From Doryteuthis pealeii (taxonomy: Eukaryota > Mollusca > Cephalopoda > Myopsida > Loliginidae): a DNA stretch of 64,000 bases. Under the pieces are notes generated by a model that worked only from the letters and a program-made list of their open reading frames with translations, did no database searches and was not told where the DNA came from. A program made the position numbers and the translations under genes. Within the stretch, counting starts at the first letter, position 1, and every line of letters starts with the position of its first letter. Shown piece after piece: positions 1 to 13,400 of the stretch. The stretch is taken from the NCBI GenBank assembly GCA_023376005.1, contig CM042150.1, positions 72,283,349 to 72,347,348 on the forward strand, in the 5' to 3' direction.

Positions 1-127
1 TATCTTTAGAGAAAATATGTAAGTTATATGTTACTGATTTTTTATTATCATAGTAATCACTCTTCTCAAACTGTAAAAACAGTTTCATTGCTACAGTCCG
101 TTTCATAATCATTTGTGATAAAGTCTG

Positions 128-636
128 GGTAATTCCATGTCAAATCATCCAGCCATGTCCCACCCATTGATTTGCAGAATTTTAACTGATGTAGCTTTGG
201 TTCTGAGTGAAAACCAAACTATCTTTTTGGTACAAATAATGTTCAATATATGTGAAATAATAATAGAAAAATTTTGTCATAGATACAGGGCCACATTGGG
301 ATATTGATCTTGCCTTGAAAAAATCAGAAATCATCAATAACTTAAAATTGGTTCACTTTAAGATTGTTTTAATTGCATTTTTGGATTCCTTGACCAAAAA
401 TGCATTTATAAACCAATTTTTAGTAGTAGGGAAGCTCTAGAACTCATTTTACAGACAAAAATAGGTTTCAAAAAGTCGCCATTTTTGGTGACCACCCCTC
501 AAATTTGGAGAGCTAAAAATCGACATAACTCTGCCAATTTCTGGAATTGTCTAACTTTAACATAGTCCATAGCTGTACAAAATTTTAGATTGAAGTTTTA
601 ATTTTTTTTTCTGGATGATTTGACATGGAATTACTC
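128..636. repeat. Foldback element, family F1 (copy 1)
   Basis: Begins GGTAATTCCATGTCAAATCA and ends with its inverse at 611-636, about 25-bp terminal inverted repeats. The interior has a reversed relation between 420-480 and related text in copy 2 (20886-21696). It lies in the PAN2 intron upstream of the first visible exon. No coding capacity; it is probably a non-autonomous DNA element. Confidence 0.7.
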
Positions 637-852
637 GTCTGTTAAATATTTGTTGGAAAATTTTGTAAATTATGCTGAAATAGAATTTGAAATAAATTCT
701 GAATATTGCACATTTTAGTTTATAGTTTACTTGAATTCAAAAATTTCTATGTAAATTGTTTCTTGCAGTTTGAAATTTATGAGTAATATAATATCAATCT
801 GCTCTAAAATGTTGTATTGATATGTTTTAATTTAATTTGTTCTCTATAAAAG

Positions 853-1002
853 GCCAATAATTTTCTTCGAGCATTCCGTACGATTCCTGAGGCTGCGGCA
901 CTTGGACTAATTTTAGGTGACCATGACCAACTTCAAGGAAAAGTAAATTTGACTCGACTCATCCAAAACTGGCAGCGGTTTCTTCATCAACAAGTTCATT
1001 CG
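853..1002 (+). CDS. PAN2: PAN2 exon (UCH-like domain segment)
   Basis: Acceptor AG at 851-852, donor GTATGT at 1003; 150 bases, phase 0 in and out. It encodes the conserved [20 protein letters not shown] block followed by a [15 protein letters not shown] helix, diagnostic of PAN2. This is the first PAN2 exon visible in the window. Confidence 0.93.
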
Positions 1003-4000
1003 GTATGTAATCTCATAAACTTTACCAAATAACAATCAATTTTCTTGATCTATTCTAAATTAAATTGTATTTATTCATATTTACAATGAGATAATTCAGT
1101 CGTAAAGAAGATTGTTTAAGTTTATTGAGATTAAATGTTTTTAATGCTATTAGTGGGAAATGTATTTTTTTACAAATTACTTGATTTTCATTCATTCATT
1201 TCAAAGCAGAGACTGATTAAATAAACATTAATATGGATTCACATATCAACATTAGTTTATTAACAATAATTTATTAGCAGTATTTAGATAGGTTATTTTT
1301 AATGTGCCCCTGTCTATTCAATCTGCTGGTTGTCGGTTAAGTTTGATCTTGTCACAACACTAGACCTACGGTCTGGTCCTTTCTCTCCAACCACGTTGAG
1401 TTCAAAGACCTGGAAAGACAAGCTGAGTCAGATCGAAAGGCTGCACAAAATATAAGACTTTAAGAGAAGGGAAAAAAAAAAACCAACTGGATAAATGTAA
1501 TCTTTGCTTTGTTGTTTACATCAAATTTAACCCTTCCCATTGTGAGTGACACTGGGGTCTGCTACTTAGCATCAAATCAAATTCTAATGTTCAGAGGCTG
1601 GTTCAAGGTCTGCATTTAGGTCTTGCATGTCAATAGGCTGTTTAAGGGCAGTCATTCTAATGGTGGACAATCGTCGTATATGTAGTCAGTTGTTAACTAA
1701 CTTTCTAGCTCTTTTGCCAAAGAGTTCCTTCAACTGAAATAGTCCAAGGGAGATAACTCATAATCAACATTGCAGCCCTTTTTTTTAAAAAGTTGGGATG
1801 TATCAAGTACCTCTAGCAATTTTTGCATAGAAGCTCCTCTTTTGGTCAAGGGATCTGCCAGTTGTAGTTTCCCATCTACCCAAAATACCTCAATTTCCCC
1901 TTCAGATACCATTTCCCTCAATCTTGACATGTCCACTCTCAATCTCCTATCACTAACAATATTTGTAGTGCCTAAAGCACTAGGTAGAGATGCATTGTCT
2001 GTATAGCATCGTACTTGTGGTAGTACAACCATACCAAAAGTTTCTTGCACCAAAGAAGAAATGAAGAATCCTGCATCTGCTGTCTCACTTAATACCAAAG
2101 TTTCAGATGCTAATGCCCTTTTTATAACCCTGTCCAACTTTTTAGATTGCCAGCTAATAGGTGCCACCTTCCGGTTCTCACCGTGAATAAAAACAACAAT
2201 ACCACCCTGAGATGACCCATCTTCTAAGCTAGCATATGTAGCATCTGAATATACTAAGATTTTGATTTTTTTAGGATTACCTAAATTAGGAAATTTTTTG
2301 TTTTGGCTTTCAATTTAGACAGTGCTTTGTTTGCCTCTTGTAGCATTCTTACTTTTGGATGTTTTCCTGTATTGCTCATAACACAGGTTTCATAATTTAG
2401 ATCTGGTCTTGTTTGTGAGGCGACCCACATCATTTGTCCACTTAAATGCTTTCTCTTCTTCAGTTAGTTCATCGGTCTTCATCGGACTATTAGCTATGAT
2501 GATTGGTTTTATTGTGGAAATGTAGGATTCTTGTTTTATTTGCACTCCTTCTGTAGTTTGTACAACTTCCAATCCTAGATATCTAAAGGATCCAGTTTCA
2601 TGTGTGCTGACCTTGAATATTCTTTTTAGCTTTTCTATAATCTCTTGAAAAAAGAACATTATCACAGAAGGTAAAAATCTACATGACTAACCAAAATTCC
2701 TATCAGTGATCCATTTTTATACCACTTGAATAAGGCATTGTCGTATGAACTAACTGTACCTCCCAGTTGTATGAGTACTTCTTTAACACTTTTGTACCAA
2801 GATCTGGATGCATCATTTAATCCATAGATGCATCTTTTAAGATGCCAAACCTCAGTTTTTGGACAGACATCACAAGGTGGATGCAGAAATACCTCTCTTG
2901 ACAAAGGATCCCCTTGCAGAAATGCTGCTGTTATATCAATAGATTGCAACCTCCAGGACATCAGAGCTGCTGTTTAAAATACTAAGCGTAGACACTCCCT
3001 ACTGCAGTTGGGAGAATCTTTCCTAAGATTACTAGTGTCCTCTTCAAAGCCATGGGCCACTAATCTTGCTCTAGTTTTCTTCTTGCCATCTATATATTTT
3101 TCTGATATTATCCAGCGAGAAGATAGTGTAGCCTGTTTTTCAAAAGGAACTACTTCAAAAACATCATTATTAATTAGGTTATGAAGCTCTTTCTCCTCAG
3201 CATCCACAACGTCCTGGGACATTTCTTGATCTGCAGTTAGCAGTACAGCATTTTCAGGATAAGGTAGTTCCTTCCAATCATCAATACAATCCCAATTAAC
3301 ACATATTGGTTCTTCATCTTCCTCCACATGAACATTTACCCATTCCTTGTACTTTCCAGTTTGTTTAGGCTGTATGCTTAATACTTTGGCTTGCTTCCAC
3401 TCCTCTTCATCCTTCATCTTGTAATTGATAAAAGAATTTCTCATTGGTTTTACACTATTACATATATTCTGAGGTGAATTCTCGCATCCACCATCAGACA
3501 TATCTTCCTTCTGAGAATCAGTTTCATCAGGCATAGAATATTCATGAGTATCATCCTCCTCATCCACATCAAGAATATTCATAGATGGTTCTTCATCTCC
3601 AGTCTTATATTCCGATCTCTTTTCGCCCAAGTACATATTACTACTGTCCTTCACTTTCATTAATTGGCGTGGATGAACACGATAATAAGCTCCTCCATGG
3701 CATACCAATACAGTTTGTCCTTCTTTCCCAAGAACAACTGCACGACCTTTCCAACCTTTAAAATCTTTTCTGTGATAATAAACTTTATCACCATTATCAT
3801 ACATCACATCTGAATAAGTACGTACCTTATGTCTGAGTCCTGATCCTTTTACTTGACTCTGCTGCGATATAATTTTGTCTGGCACTGTGTAAGGCTTCCA
3901 CGTTCTGATGTATAATGTTGCTAGATGAACTCTCCAGAGCTGGAAATTTATCCTCAACTCCAAATACTTATTGGTTTGGACTAAAACCGCCATTATTTTG

Positions 4001-7000
4001 TAAGGTGTTCTTGGCACTTACTGCCCATGCCAGTGCAGTTTTTGGATCACATCTCACATCTGCCATAGTTTTGTAAAATGCCTCTGCCAATATCTGATTA
4101 TGACATTCCACAATCCTGTTGCTAAATGGTGACTCACCTGTTGTTGTCGCAATTTCTATATTCAGTTTCTCATTCATTTCCCTGTATTTTTCATTTGAGA
4201 ATTCTCCTCCATTGTCGCTTAAAAACTTTCTTGGGGCACCAAATTATGACACTCATCTTTGATAAATGTTTTGCACAATTTCATCTTGTGTTTAGAAAAC
4301 ACTAAACAGGCTGCAGAATATCTTATGGCTGAATCAATCATATGCAAAATCCAAGTTTTATTGTGAATATATTCCTTTAAATCCATATACACAACTTGGT
4401 TAAATTCATCAGCTATGGGCATTGCTACAACTGGACGTAAAGGTACACGTTTATATTTCATGCATACTTCACATGAATCGCAACATTCTTCAATTATCTT
4501 AAGGAATTCAGCGTCATAAAAATCCTTGTTCCCACTTACAAGTTACATAACTTTTCTTTTGAGGCATGTGAAAATTGTCTGTGTAGCTTCATTGCCTTTT
4601 TTCTTTCTCTTCCTGTGTTAAGGATTTTACAGAATTATTGTGTAACACCACAGACACTCTTAATTCACCCTGCCCATCAAATAATAAATTTGTAAGTGGA
4701 ATACAGTAGTGGCCTGATGAGGTGCAAACCAAATCTATCGTATCACTTACAACCTTTACTGTATCATTCACAAAATTTAAAATAATTCCAGCTTTCTTCA
4801 TAGAGGTTTTACTCAATAGCAATGGAATTTCATTATTTACTATACAGGATTCAATCATAACTTTCTTTCTGCCAATCACTGCTGGAAATTTTACTTTCTT
4901 AGTTGCAGTAACTTTAGCTCCATCTCCAAACTTAAATATTGTCTCGGTAGAAAAATATTCAACTAAGTATTTGTCTTGATCAGACAAAGCATCAATAAAA
5001 ACGTCCAGCCATGTTTTACCAGTGACAGTTTTCGTCCAGGCACTATCCAATATGTCCATTCCAAAAGTCTCTTTAACCAACCCAGTAGAATGGATTTCTG
5101 TGTTAAATAGTATTATGTGAATCTCTTGTATTTTATTTTTATTTTCTCAACGTTGGCTGCAGTCTCTAAAAAAAGTGTTTTGTAGAGTCACAATTAAAGT
5201 ATCTCATAATTTGTCCATCTTTGCCGATTGGATTGTAACCAATATTGGCTTCATAATTTCGGCTGGAATTTTTCTGACCCCCTCTAAAATTTACTTGTTG
5301 ACACCAACCTCTTGTTTGAAATGTATTATTATTTTCTCTTACAAAAACTGGTTCATTTTTAACATCTGGTTCTCCCATCAGCCTATTAGTTGTGGCAGGA
5401 TCCAAAAAAATCTTTTTAATTGTACATTTCATATTTTGAAAAGTCATAGGCACAGATATAGCACAAGCCAGTCGCTCGTTCTCATCAGACATATTTACAG
5501 CTGTTAATAGAAAAAAGCAATTGAAGCTTATAACTACTCAGTTTGTGATATAAGTATTCAAATTTGATCAAAAAGTCAATCATACTTACTTCGGAAGGAT
5601 GCCGGTAATCATAAAATTCCTTAAAGGCCAAATAAACCCGAATATTTTCGTCCTTTAAAAATAGTGTATCCAGTTTGTCTGTTATTTTCTCTACCACGTT
5701 TTCATAACCAATTTCCTCGGGTTGTAGGTCTCTAACACAATCTCTTGCTCGTCCAGTTAAAGTGAGAAAAACTGCAGGACCCTGTTTATTTCTAGGCAAG
5801 TCTGTATACATTTGCCATACTGTTAAGTCGTGTTTCCATTCTCCATAGAAATCCACGTTTTGCAAAATTGGTGGCGATTTTAAAGCCTGTTGATTCGCCA
5901 TCTTGAGACGCAGTATAGGTGGCAATGTGTAAAAGACAAAACAATATAAATTATCTCACAACTGGGTTTCGATCCGCTACCAATGTCAATAGGTTGTTTA
6001 ATGGCAGTCACTCTAATGGTGGACAATCGTCGTATATGTAGTCAGTTGCTTTCTAACTCTTTTGCCAAAGAGTTCCTTCAACTGAAATAGTCCAAGGGAG
6101 ATAATTCATAATCAACATTGCAGAGTGATGTAGATTTGAGCAGCAGTGGAAAATCAACTGATGAGATGTCAAAATCCCCTGCTTATAATGAATTTGGCCT
6201 TCAGTTGGTATGGATTTGGCTGGGTATGGGTTTTTGTTTACAAAATTAGTTCTCTTTCCAATTTTGTAGTCAGAGAGCTTGATCCACTCTCTTAACTCCA
6301 ACTTTACTGTAATTTGTACCTTCCACTGTTACCTCAATGTAAGCAAGATCTGAAAGGTATCCCTCCTACTGTTTTTATAACCTACCTGTTCTTTCTCCCT
6401 GGGAAAGTTCAAACAAATTAAATAGTGTCCCTTTTTTAGCCAACATCGACTGAATTATTGACATTAATTAATTCAAAACAAAATTCTCACCAATTATTCC
6501 TTGGTGTTCATTGGTGTCAGTCATTGATGTCCAATGGAATATTTCAACATGTGGTTACAACTTTTCTCGACCTTCAGAAATTTCATTCTTACTTGTCAAA
6601 GTGACCTTTTTAACCTCAGTACATATGGGAAAATGTAACATTTGGGTGGTTTATGTTTTCAGAAACTGTAATGAGTATTTGTAAAAGTAACTATTATTTA
6701 AAGTAAAAGTAAATTTACCACATATGCTGTCAATTGTTTACACATACACACACACATATGTATATAGTGAAATTGAACAAGGGAATAATGTTTGCAAAAA
6801 TTAATTTATTCTGATTTTATTCTAGAGTTTGATTGAGGTTTTGAACTAAGCAGAATAAAAACATTGAACTTACAAGACGATGTAAATATCTAATTATTTC
6901 AGATTTTAATTAGACAGTTTAGGATGAATAACATATAGATCTAAATGAGAAACCTGAACTGAGATTTTAAAATAATCCATTGGGTTTTCAACTTTCACAC

Positions 7001-10000
7001 TCCGTGTCATTGTTAAGACTGACTTCTTAAGCATTCATGCTGCTTATATAGTAAGAAACATGTGTCCATGTATTTACATGCTTGGTTTGGTAATCGTAAT
7101 AAATGGTGATAATTGCGCATGCCTACCCACAGGTTTTGAGCATGACTTCTGGCTACCACCACGCTAATTCTTGGATGCTTTGACCTTGGTAAGCAACATT
7201 ATTCAATCAAACACATTTTAAACAATGTCAACAGTAAGGAAAAAGGGATAATAATATAACCTTTGCAGAGAATGCTTCAAAAAAGTAATTTCTAGAATTT
7301 TACAATTTCTTAATAATGCTAGAAATAAATTTGTTTAAATTCATATAGTTTTTCTTTTGGTTAAATTCATGTTCAGTTAGATCATTAAATTCAAAATCAT
7401 TAATTATTTTCTTCAAATTAATACCTGTTTAAAATAAAAACTTATTTTCAGGAAACTTGTATCCGAGAACCACTTTATGTGGATGTTGTTCCAGAAGAGC
7501 TAACTATTATGGATAGCTGTCCTCAAGATAGATCTGGATTTTTCATGGTTCCTGGCTATGAAGAATCAACATCGGAGAGTCACAGTGATGAATTAGAATC
7601 TGTGGAATCATCTTCAGAAAGCCATCAACAGAAAGGTAAAAAAGAAAAAGTGTTTTTTGATGAAATAAATTCTGATAAATTGTATGTAATTATTTCACTA
7701 TTGTTCTCTGGATGAAGAGATAATAAAATTTTATTTGTAATAGTTTTAATTCCCTTGGAGATATTTATGTGGACTAATACTATTCAGTTTTTAATGGTTT
7801 GTTATTAGGCTTTATCTTATCGCAATTGTAAGTAAAGAGTAAAGTTACCTGAGTTGCCTTTTGTCAGTATCAGCCAGACAGCTAGGGAGTCTATCCTTTT
7901 TTCACTAGCACTTTTTTTTTTCTGAGGTGTAGTGCTACACCTACACCCAACTTTACAGCACAGATCAGATTACCCAATCTATGCTATTTATGCACTGATT
8001 TGCGGGGACCGTTATCAAACCCAGAACCTTACGATTCTACTGACTGAAGTTTACTTTTGTAATCATTTTACAGATATTAAATCATCATTATTCAAGTTCT
8101 TATTTTGATAATATATTGACATTATAATGTTATATATCATTTATTTTATTAATGCACCAAATTTGAGAATAGAAATAGAAATTATAGAAAATAAATAATT
8201 TATCTCAGAATATTTGTAATCTAGAATTATGTAATTATTAAGCATCTATTATGTGGAATTCCCATGGGTACAGCTAATTAATAATAAAAAGGAAACATTT
8301 AGATTTTTAATTTTTTTACAAATTACATTTGAACATTATATCTCAAAATTAATTTGATTGTTATTTCTTTACATATTTCTTGCTGTTATGGATATGTGGA
8401 AGTACCATTGGCATATTTATCTATTACATTACATCAAGATAAAGTCAATAATTAAAATTTGATCTTACATGATTTAGATTATATTAGTAACTGTATAAAC
8501 TGATATGAGAACAATGGCTATTTCAGTTATGGAATATCTTCCTTTCAAATGGAATAAGCCTTTCTGTATGTGTGGTATATTGGTTAATAAGAAACGGAAG
8601 CACTGTTTCGGCCATTGTTTTGATAAGAAACGGAAGCACCGTTTCGGCCATCTTTGAGTTGTGATAATAAAAAGGCGGAAGTGATTACTTTTTGCAGATT
8701 ACGTACAACTGGACTATTCATTTGTTCCATATTTGATAAGCAAGCTGCAACAGTATGATTGTTTCAAATCTCTTATTAGAAAACTGTCCTGTTGATGGGG
8801 CTTAGAATATGCTGATATGCTGCTAAAACATTGTGTGTTCTAGGTATTATACTAAACTGCCTCTGGAGCTCTGGGAAGTGGAGTACACCTTCATTATGTT
8901 GCATAATTGATGAGTGTACTATCAATTATGCATGGTTAGTGTAGAGAAAATTATTATAATTTAAATCAATGCCATTAGATATTTGACGGACATCTCATAA
9001 ACTTAGTTTTGACTCCTCTTCCATTTGCCAGTGCAAGAGATAGATAGTTCTCGTCAATTTCTAGTTAGCTGCCAACTGATGAAGACATTTTAGCTAAATT
9101 CTTATCATGCATGGTTAAGTGGTCTGGACCCAAGAAAAATAAATATGTAAATTCACAAAAGAAATGTCTTGAATTGTTCACTAAAAATAAACTAAAAACC
9201 AGGGCATTTCAACCAACATCTTAAGAAGAAGAACCAGTCAGTAACAGCTAAGAAGACAGCTCAGAAGTAGAAAAAGCTACTATGATAGCTGCTCAGACCA
9301 AGCCATGGAGAAAGTAAGAAGAAATAAGTCGACTACAGGAATATTAAGTATGTCTATACAGTCACAGGTATACCGGGAAGTATATTTTGTATGTTAAGAT
9401 TGTATGTAACAATTATCATTACTCCCAGGTTCACTCTGACTCGGAGTGGCTGTTAGGGACCCATCTATGGATCAAATAGATCTATTCGAAAATTAATCAT
9501 ATTCAATAGGACAGTGTAAAAAGAACCTATTTTGAAACAAGTACACAAAAAATGTAAATATAATCTAAGCAAGAAATAACCCCAGATGATTGGCATGCAG
9601 TTAAAATCAATCTTATTAGAAAAGTTATCTGAAATGTAATAATTTTTCACAGATCCTAGAAATTTAAAGAAATTATTAACTTTTTATATATTTCAGTGTC
9701 CTTCAACCCAACGAAAGAGAGATATCTATTGTTAGTCGATTATTTGGAACTCAAATTGTGACAGTACTTCGATGCCGTTGTGGTCATAAAACCCGAAGAG
9801 AAACACATTCTACACTCACTAACTTATCTTATCCAACACCTTCCGCAGGTTATGTATAAATCTACAAGATTTCATTTTCATTTAATGGATTTGATGAAAG
9901 AAATAGTTGTAATTTTTTTATCTGGTGTGTTATACTTTTAAAAGATATGCTATTGAGTGATTATAGATTTTTGATTAAAAAAAACCAAGTACAGCAAATG

Positions 10001-10408
10001 CTAGACTCATGAGACACTAAAGCTATTGTAAAAAACGTTTATGACCTTTTTCAGGTCATATATTACATTTTTTAAAGGTCATCAAGTCAATTTAACTTCT
10101 TACTTTTTAAAATGTTTTAAAAACTTCTAAAATGGTGGCTAGTTTGGTGTTTATATAACATGAAACAATGTAACATTCCATTGTGTTAGCACACTTCATG
10201 TTATATAAATGCCGAATAAGCCACTGTTTTAATATTTTGATATTTTTGATCGTATGAAGATTGTATAATATGCATGAAACTGCAGTTACTGAATATTAAC
10301 ACCATAATATTTAATCTCTGATTTTAAATTTGATCTGCTATTTTAGCATTGAGCAGCTTCATATGCTAATACTTTTCACATTCATTCTCCATTATATTAT
10401 ATTATCAT

Positions 10409-10447
<39 letters not shown>

Positions 10448-13400
10448 GTACTTAAAAGATAAACTTACACACATAGCATCAATAATGCTTTCTCTCTATC
10501 TCTCAAAGGGAATAATATTAATATATACGTTTTTTTTTTTAAATACAATAACATTACATTTATTATAAATATTAAAATGTACACTACAACTTGTTATTTA
10601 CCTTGTATATTAGTGGAAATGGAGTTTTTTTTGTGTTGTGAACTAATGAAAATACATTGCTAACTATTTGGAAGTGTTTTTTTTCTCCTGTAAATTTTGT
10701 CTGTTGCATCTAAAGTCCATTGATGGGAAGTTAGACTGTATCTCCTTACGTATTCTTAAGAATCTTTCTTTTGCTTTATTACCAAATATCTACTTATTTG
10801 AGTGAATGTTTTTTTTTGTTTTTTTGAATAAGATAATAGAGAAAGTCATCTTAGTGGTTTGACTTCTCCCAGATGACACACTTTCATTGAATCACTAAGT
10901 GAATTGACCTTATATGATTGAGATAACTATCATTCATACCTGACCTAATGTCAGACTAACCTGAATAATATGTTCCTGAAGTAGGATTGTTTCTACTAAA
11001 AATTTATTCAATAAAAAAATTGTATTAATATTATAATTAGGGATCTGAATTTTGTACATGACAATGAATTTAATTCAGATCCCTAATTATAATATTAATT
11101 ATATGCTTTTGTGTAATTTGAAAACAAATGAAGTAAAATAAATTTTAATCTAAAAAAGAAAAACATGAATGAAGTTGTAAAAATGTTTAAAGTTCATTTC
11201 AAAATCTTTGTAAAATGAGTTGTTTATTTGAAATTTGATCTTTTTTTCAGAGGCATCTACCACTCCGATATCATTTTCTGAAGTATTACTTCACAGTTTA
11301 ACATCAGAACAAGTGATACAAGCATGGTGCAATGACTGCAGTCGTTACCAACCCCATGTAAGTCTATAAATTGATAAGCCTAACACTTTTTTAACACTGG
11401 GACAGTCTGTATAAACATAAAGCAGTCAAGTTGTTATTTTTTACTCTTATTATCAAGCTTAGAAAATAATCTATGATAATAAAACAGAGTTAATACTATC
11501 TATGTCAATGTATAATAAACAAAAAAATGTATTTACAGTTTTCCTGCAAATATGATGTTCTAACAATTTTTACAAGTTACATTAATCTTTAACATTTTTT
11601 TCTTTTGCACATGTTGGTTTTTCAAACAGCGATAGTTATGATTTAAAAAAAAAAATCAACAATAGTTAATATCTTTCAGTGGTTTATACTTTAAGGATTA
11701 ATAAAAGTAAAAATAAATAAACCAAAAGTAAAACAAAATTAAATAAAATAAATAAATTAATTTAAAAAATAACAATCTCTCAGACTCCCAGAAGGCTTAG
11801 GACAGGAATAGCCTTCCGGACATGCGCAGAAAAAACCCCAAGTTCTTGGCGTTGAAAAGGTCTTAGAGGCGCTTGGACCTAGAGACTATTGAATTGTTTG
11901 GGAAATATATTCCCTCAACGAAATAGTGTGTGCCCGATAATAAAGGTCTTACTCTAAAGTCACCCCGGTCTCTGTCCTTTCTGCTTTTCATTAAATTCTA
12001 TTTCAGCTCACCAGCCCACACAAAGTAAGTAATACTTTTATTGGAATACAAGTCGAATGAACCAAGACTTATTCCCATGATACCTATGAGTTGTATCTGA
12101 TCATTCTTTTTTTTTTTTTTTGACACTAGCAGTAATAATTAGTTTAACTTTCAAAGGGTCATTGTTGTTATCTGATTTTCTATGAGTATGAATACAAATA
12201 AGTAAAATTCGTTGTCTTTACATATTTTTATTATCATAACCTTTCTAAATGTTGGATATTCTATATAAAAAAAAAGTTGTATCAGCGAATCAGCGAGGGA
12301 GTCTATCCCCTTTTCAATGGCCAAGGAGATTGTTTTGGCATCTGAGGTGGAGCGCCACACCTACCATCAGCTCCTTACTTTACCGCACAGATCCCTGTGC
12401 TACTCATATGCTGAGTTGGCGAGGACCGGTAGAACCTTGTGGTTTCTAGCTGAATGCTCTACCGAACCAATGATCAAAATGCCAGACCACCTGAAAACAC
12501 ACAAGATTATCAACTCTTAGAAAATAGTTTAGAGTTAAAAAAGAGAAATTAATTAAATGAGTACATTTCTATTCAGCTATTCTGTTAAAGGATCTGCAAT
12601 ACGATACTAGCTTGTCAACCATTTCACTACGCTATTGTGGATGGCAGTTGTTAAGAGTTAAATATATGATAATTTGTAACAAACATTGAATCTAGATATT
12701 TTATATAAGATAGTGTTTTGATATACATTTAATAATACATTATATTTTATAAATTTTCATCAATGTGTGTTCATTTTTTTATTTAATGTTTACTTTAGGT
12801 GCAAAAGAAGCTAATTAAGTCATTACCTGATATTCTTGCTTTAAATTGTGGCTTGGAAAATCCCAGGGATGTTGAATTCTGGCGGACGCAATTACAGGTA
12901 ATCAAAATGATTTTTTTTATTGTTATTGCTACTTATAGAAAATGATTTCAAAATTCTAAATGACTGAAATTTTCCTTTTTTTTTTTTTCTCCAGTTTGTA
13001 AAAAAAAATTCTCCTGAACCTCAAGAAGATGTTAACAGTCCGAGGAAGAAACTTTGTCGCTATGGAAAACTTTGCAAAAGACAAGATTGTTTTTTTCTTC
13101 ATAAATCTGACAAAAATAACCAGTAAGTTTTATATTCTAAAATAGATAATGAAAATTAAATACTGTGAAATATTTTCATATTATACCTTAAATATTTTTC
13201 TCATCTTTTTTACAGATTGTTGTTTATAATCAGATTGTAGTTTTCATTACTGAATTATTTTTCTGTTGTAAACTCCTGAATTGAATCATATAATTCACAA
13301 AAGAACCAGTAGTAGTAGTTGTAGTGTCAGTATTAACATTCATACAAATAAAATTTGGTTATTAGTTTCTCTTACTGATAACAATAACTGTTCAGAAAAA

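Larger units (their letters stand above)
1623..6122 (-). mobile_element. Ty1/copia LTR retrotransposon, nearly full length but broken
   Basis: The element runs right to left. LTRs of about 142 and 134 bp (1628-1769 and 5984-6117) begin TGTTGA and end TTGACA on the minus strand. The 5-bp target duplication TTGCA is seen at 1623-1627 and 6118-6122. A primer-binding site starting TGGTAGC follows the 5' LTR and a purine tract (A-run then GGG) precedes the 3' LTR. Internal order is gag, protease, integrase, reverse transcriptase, RNase H, which is the copia order (integrase before RT). Several frameshifts and stops make it inactive. It sits antisense inside the PAN2 intron. Confidence 0.9.

Noticed and set aside
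7636..7641. GTAAAA as the donor of the second PAN2 exon
   Set aside because: It leaves one base where two are needed for the next exon's conserved frame; GTATGT at 7682 fits.
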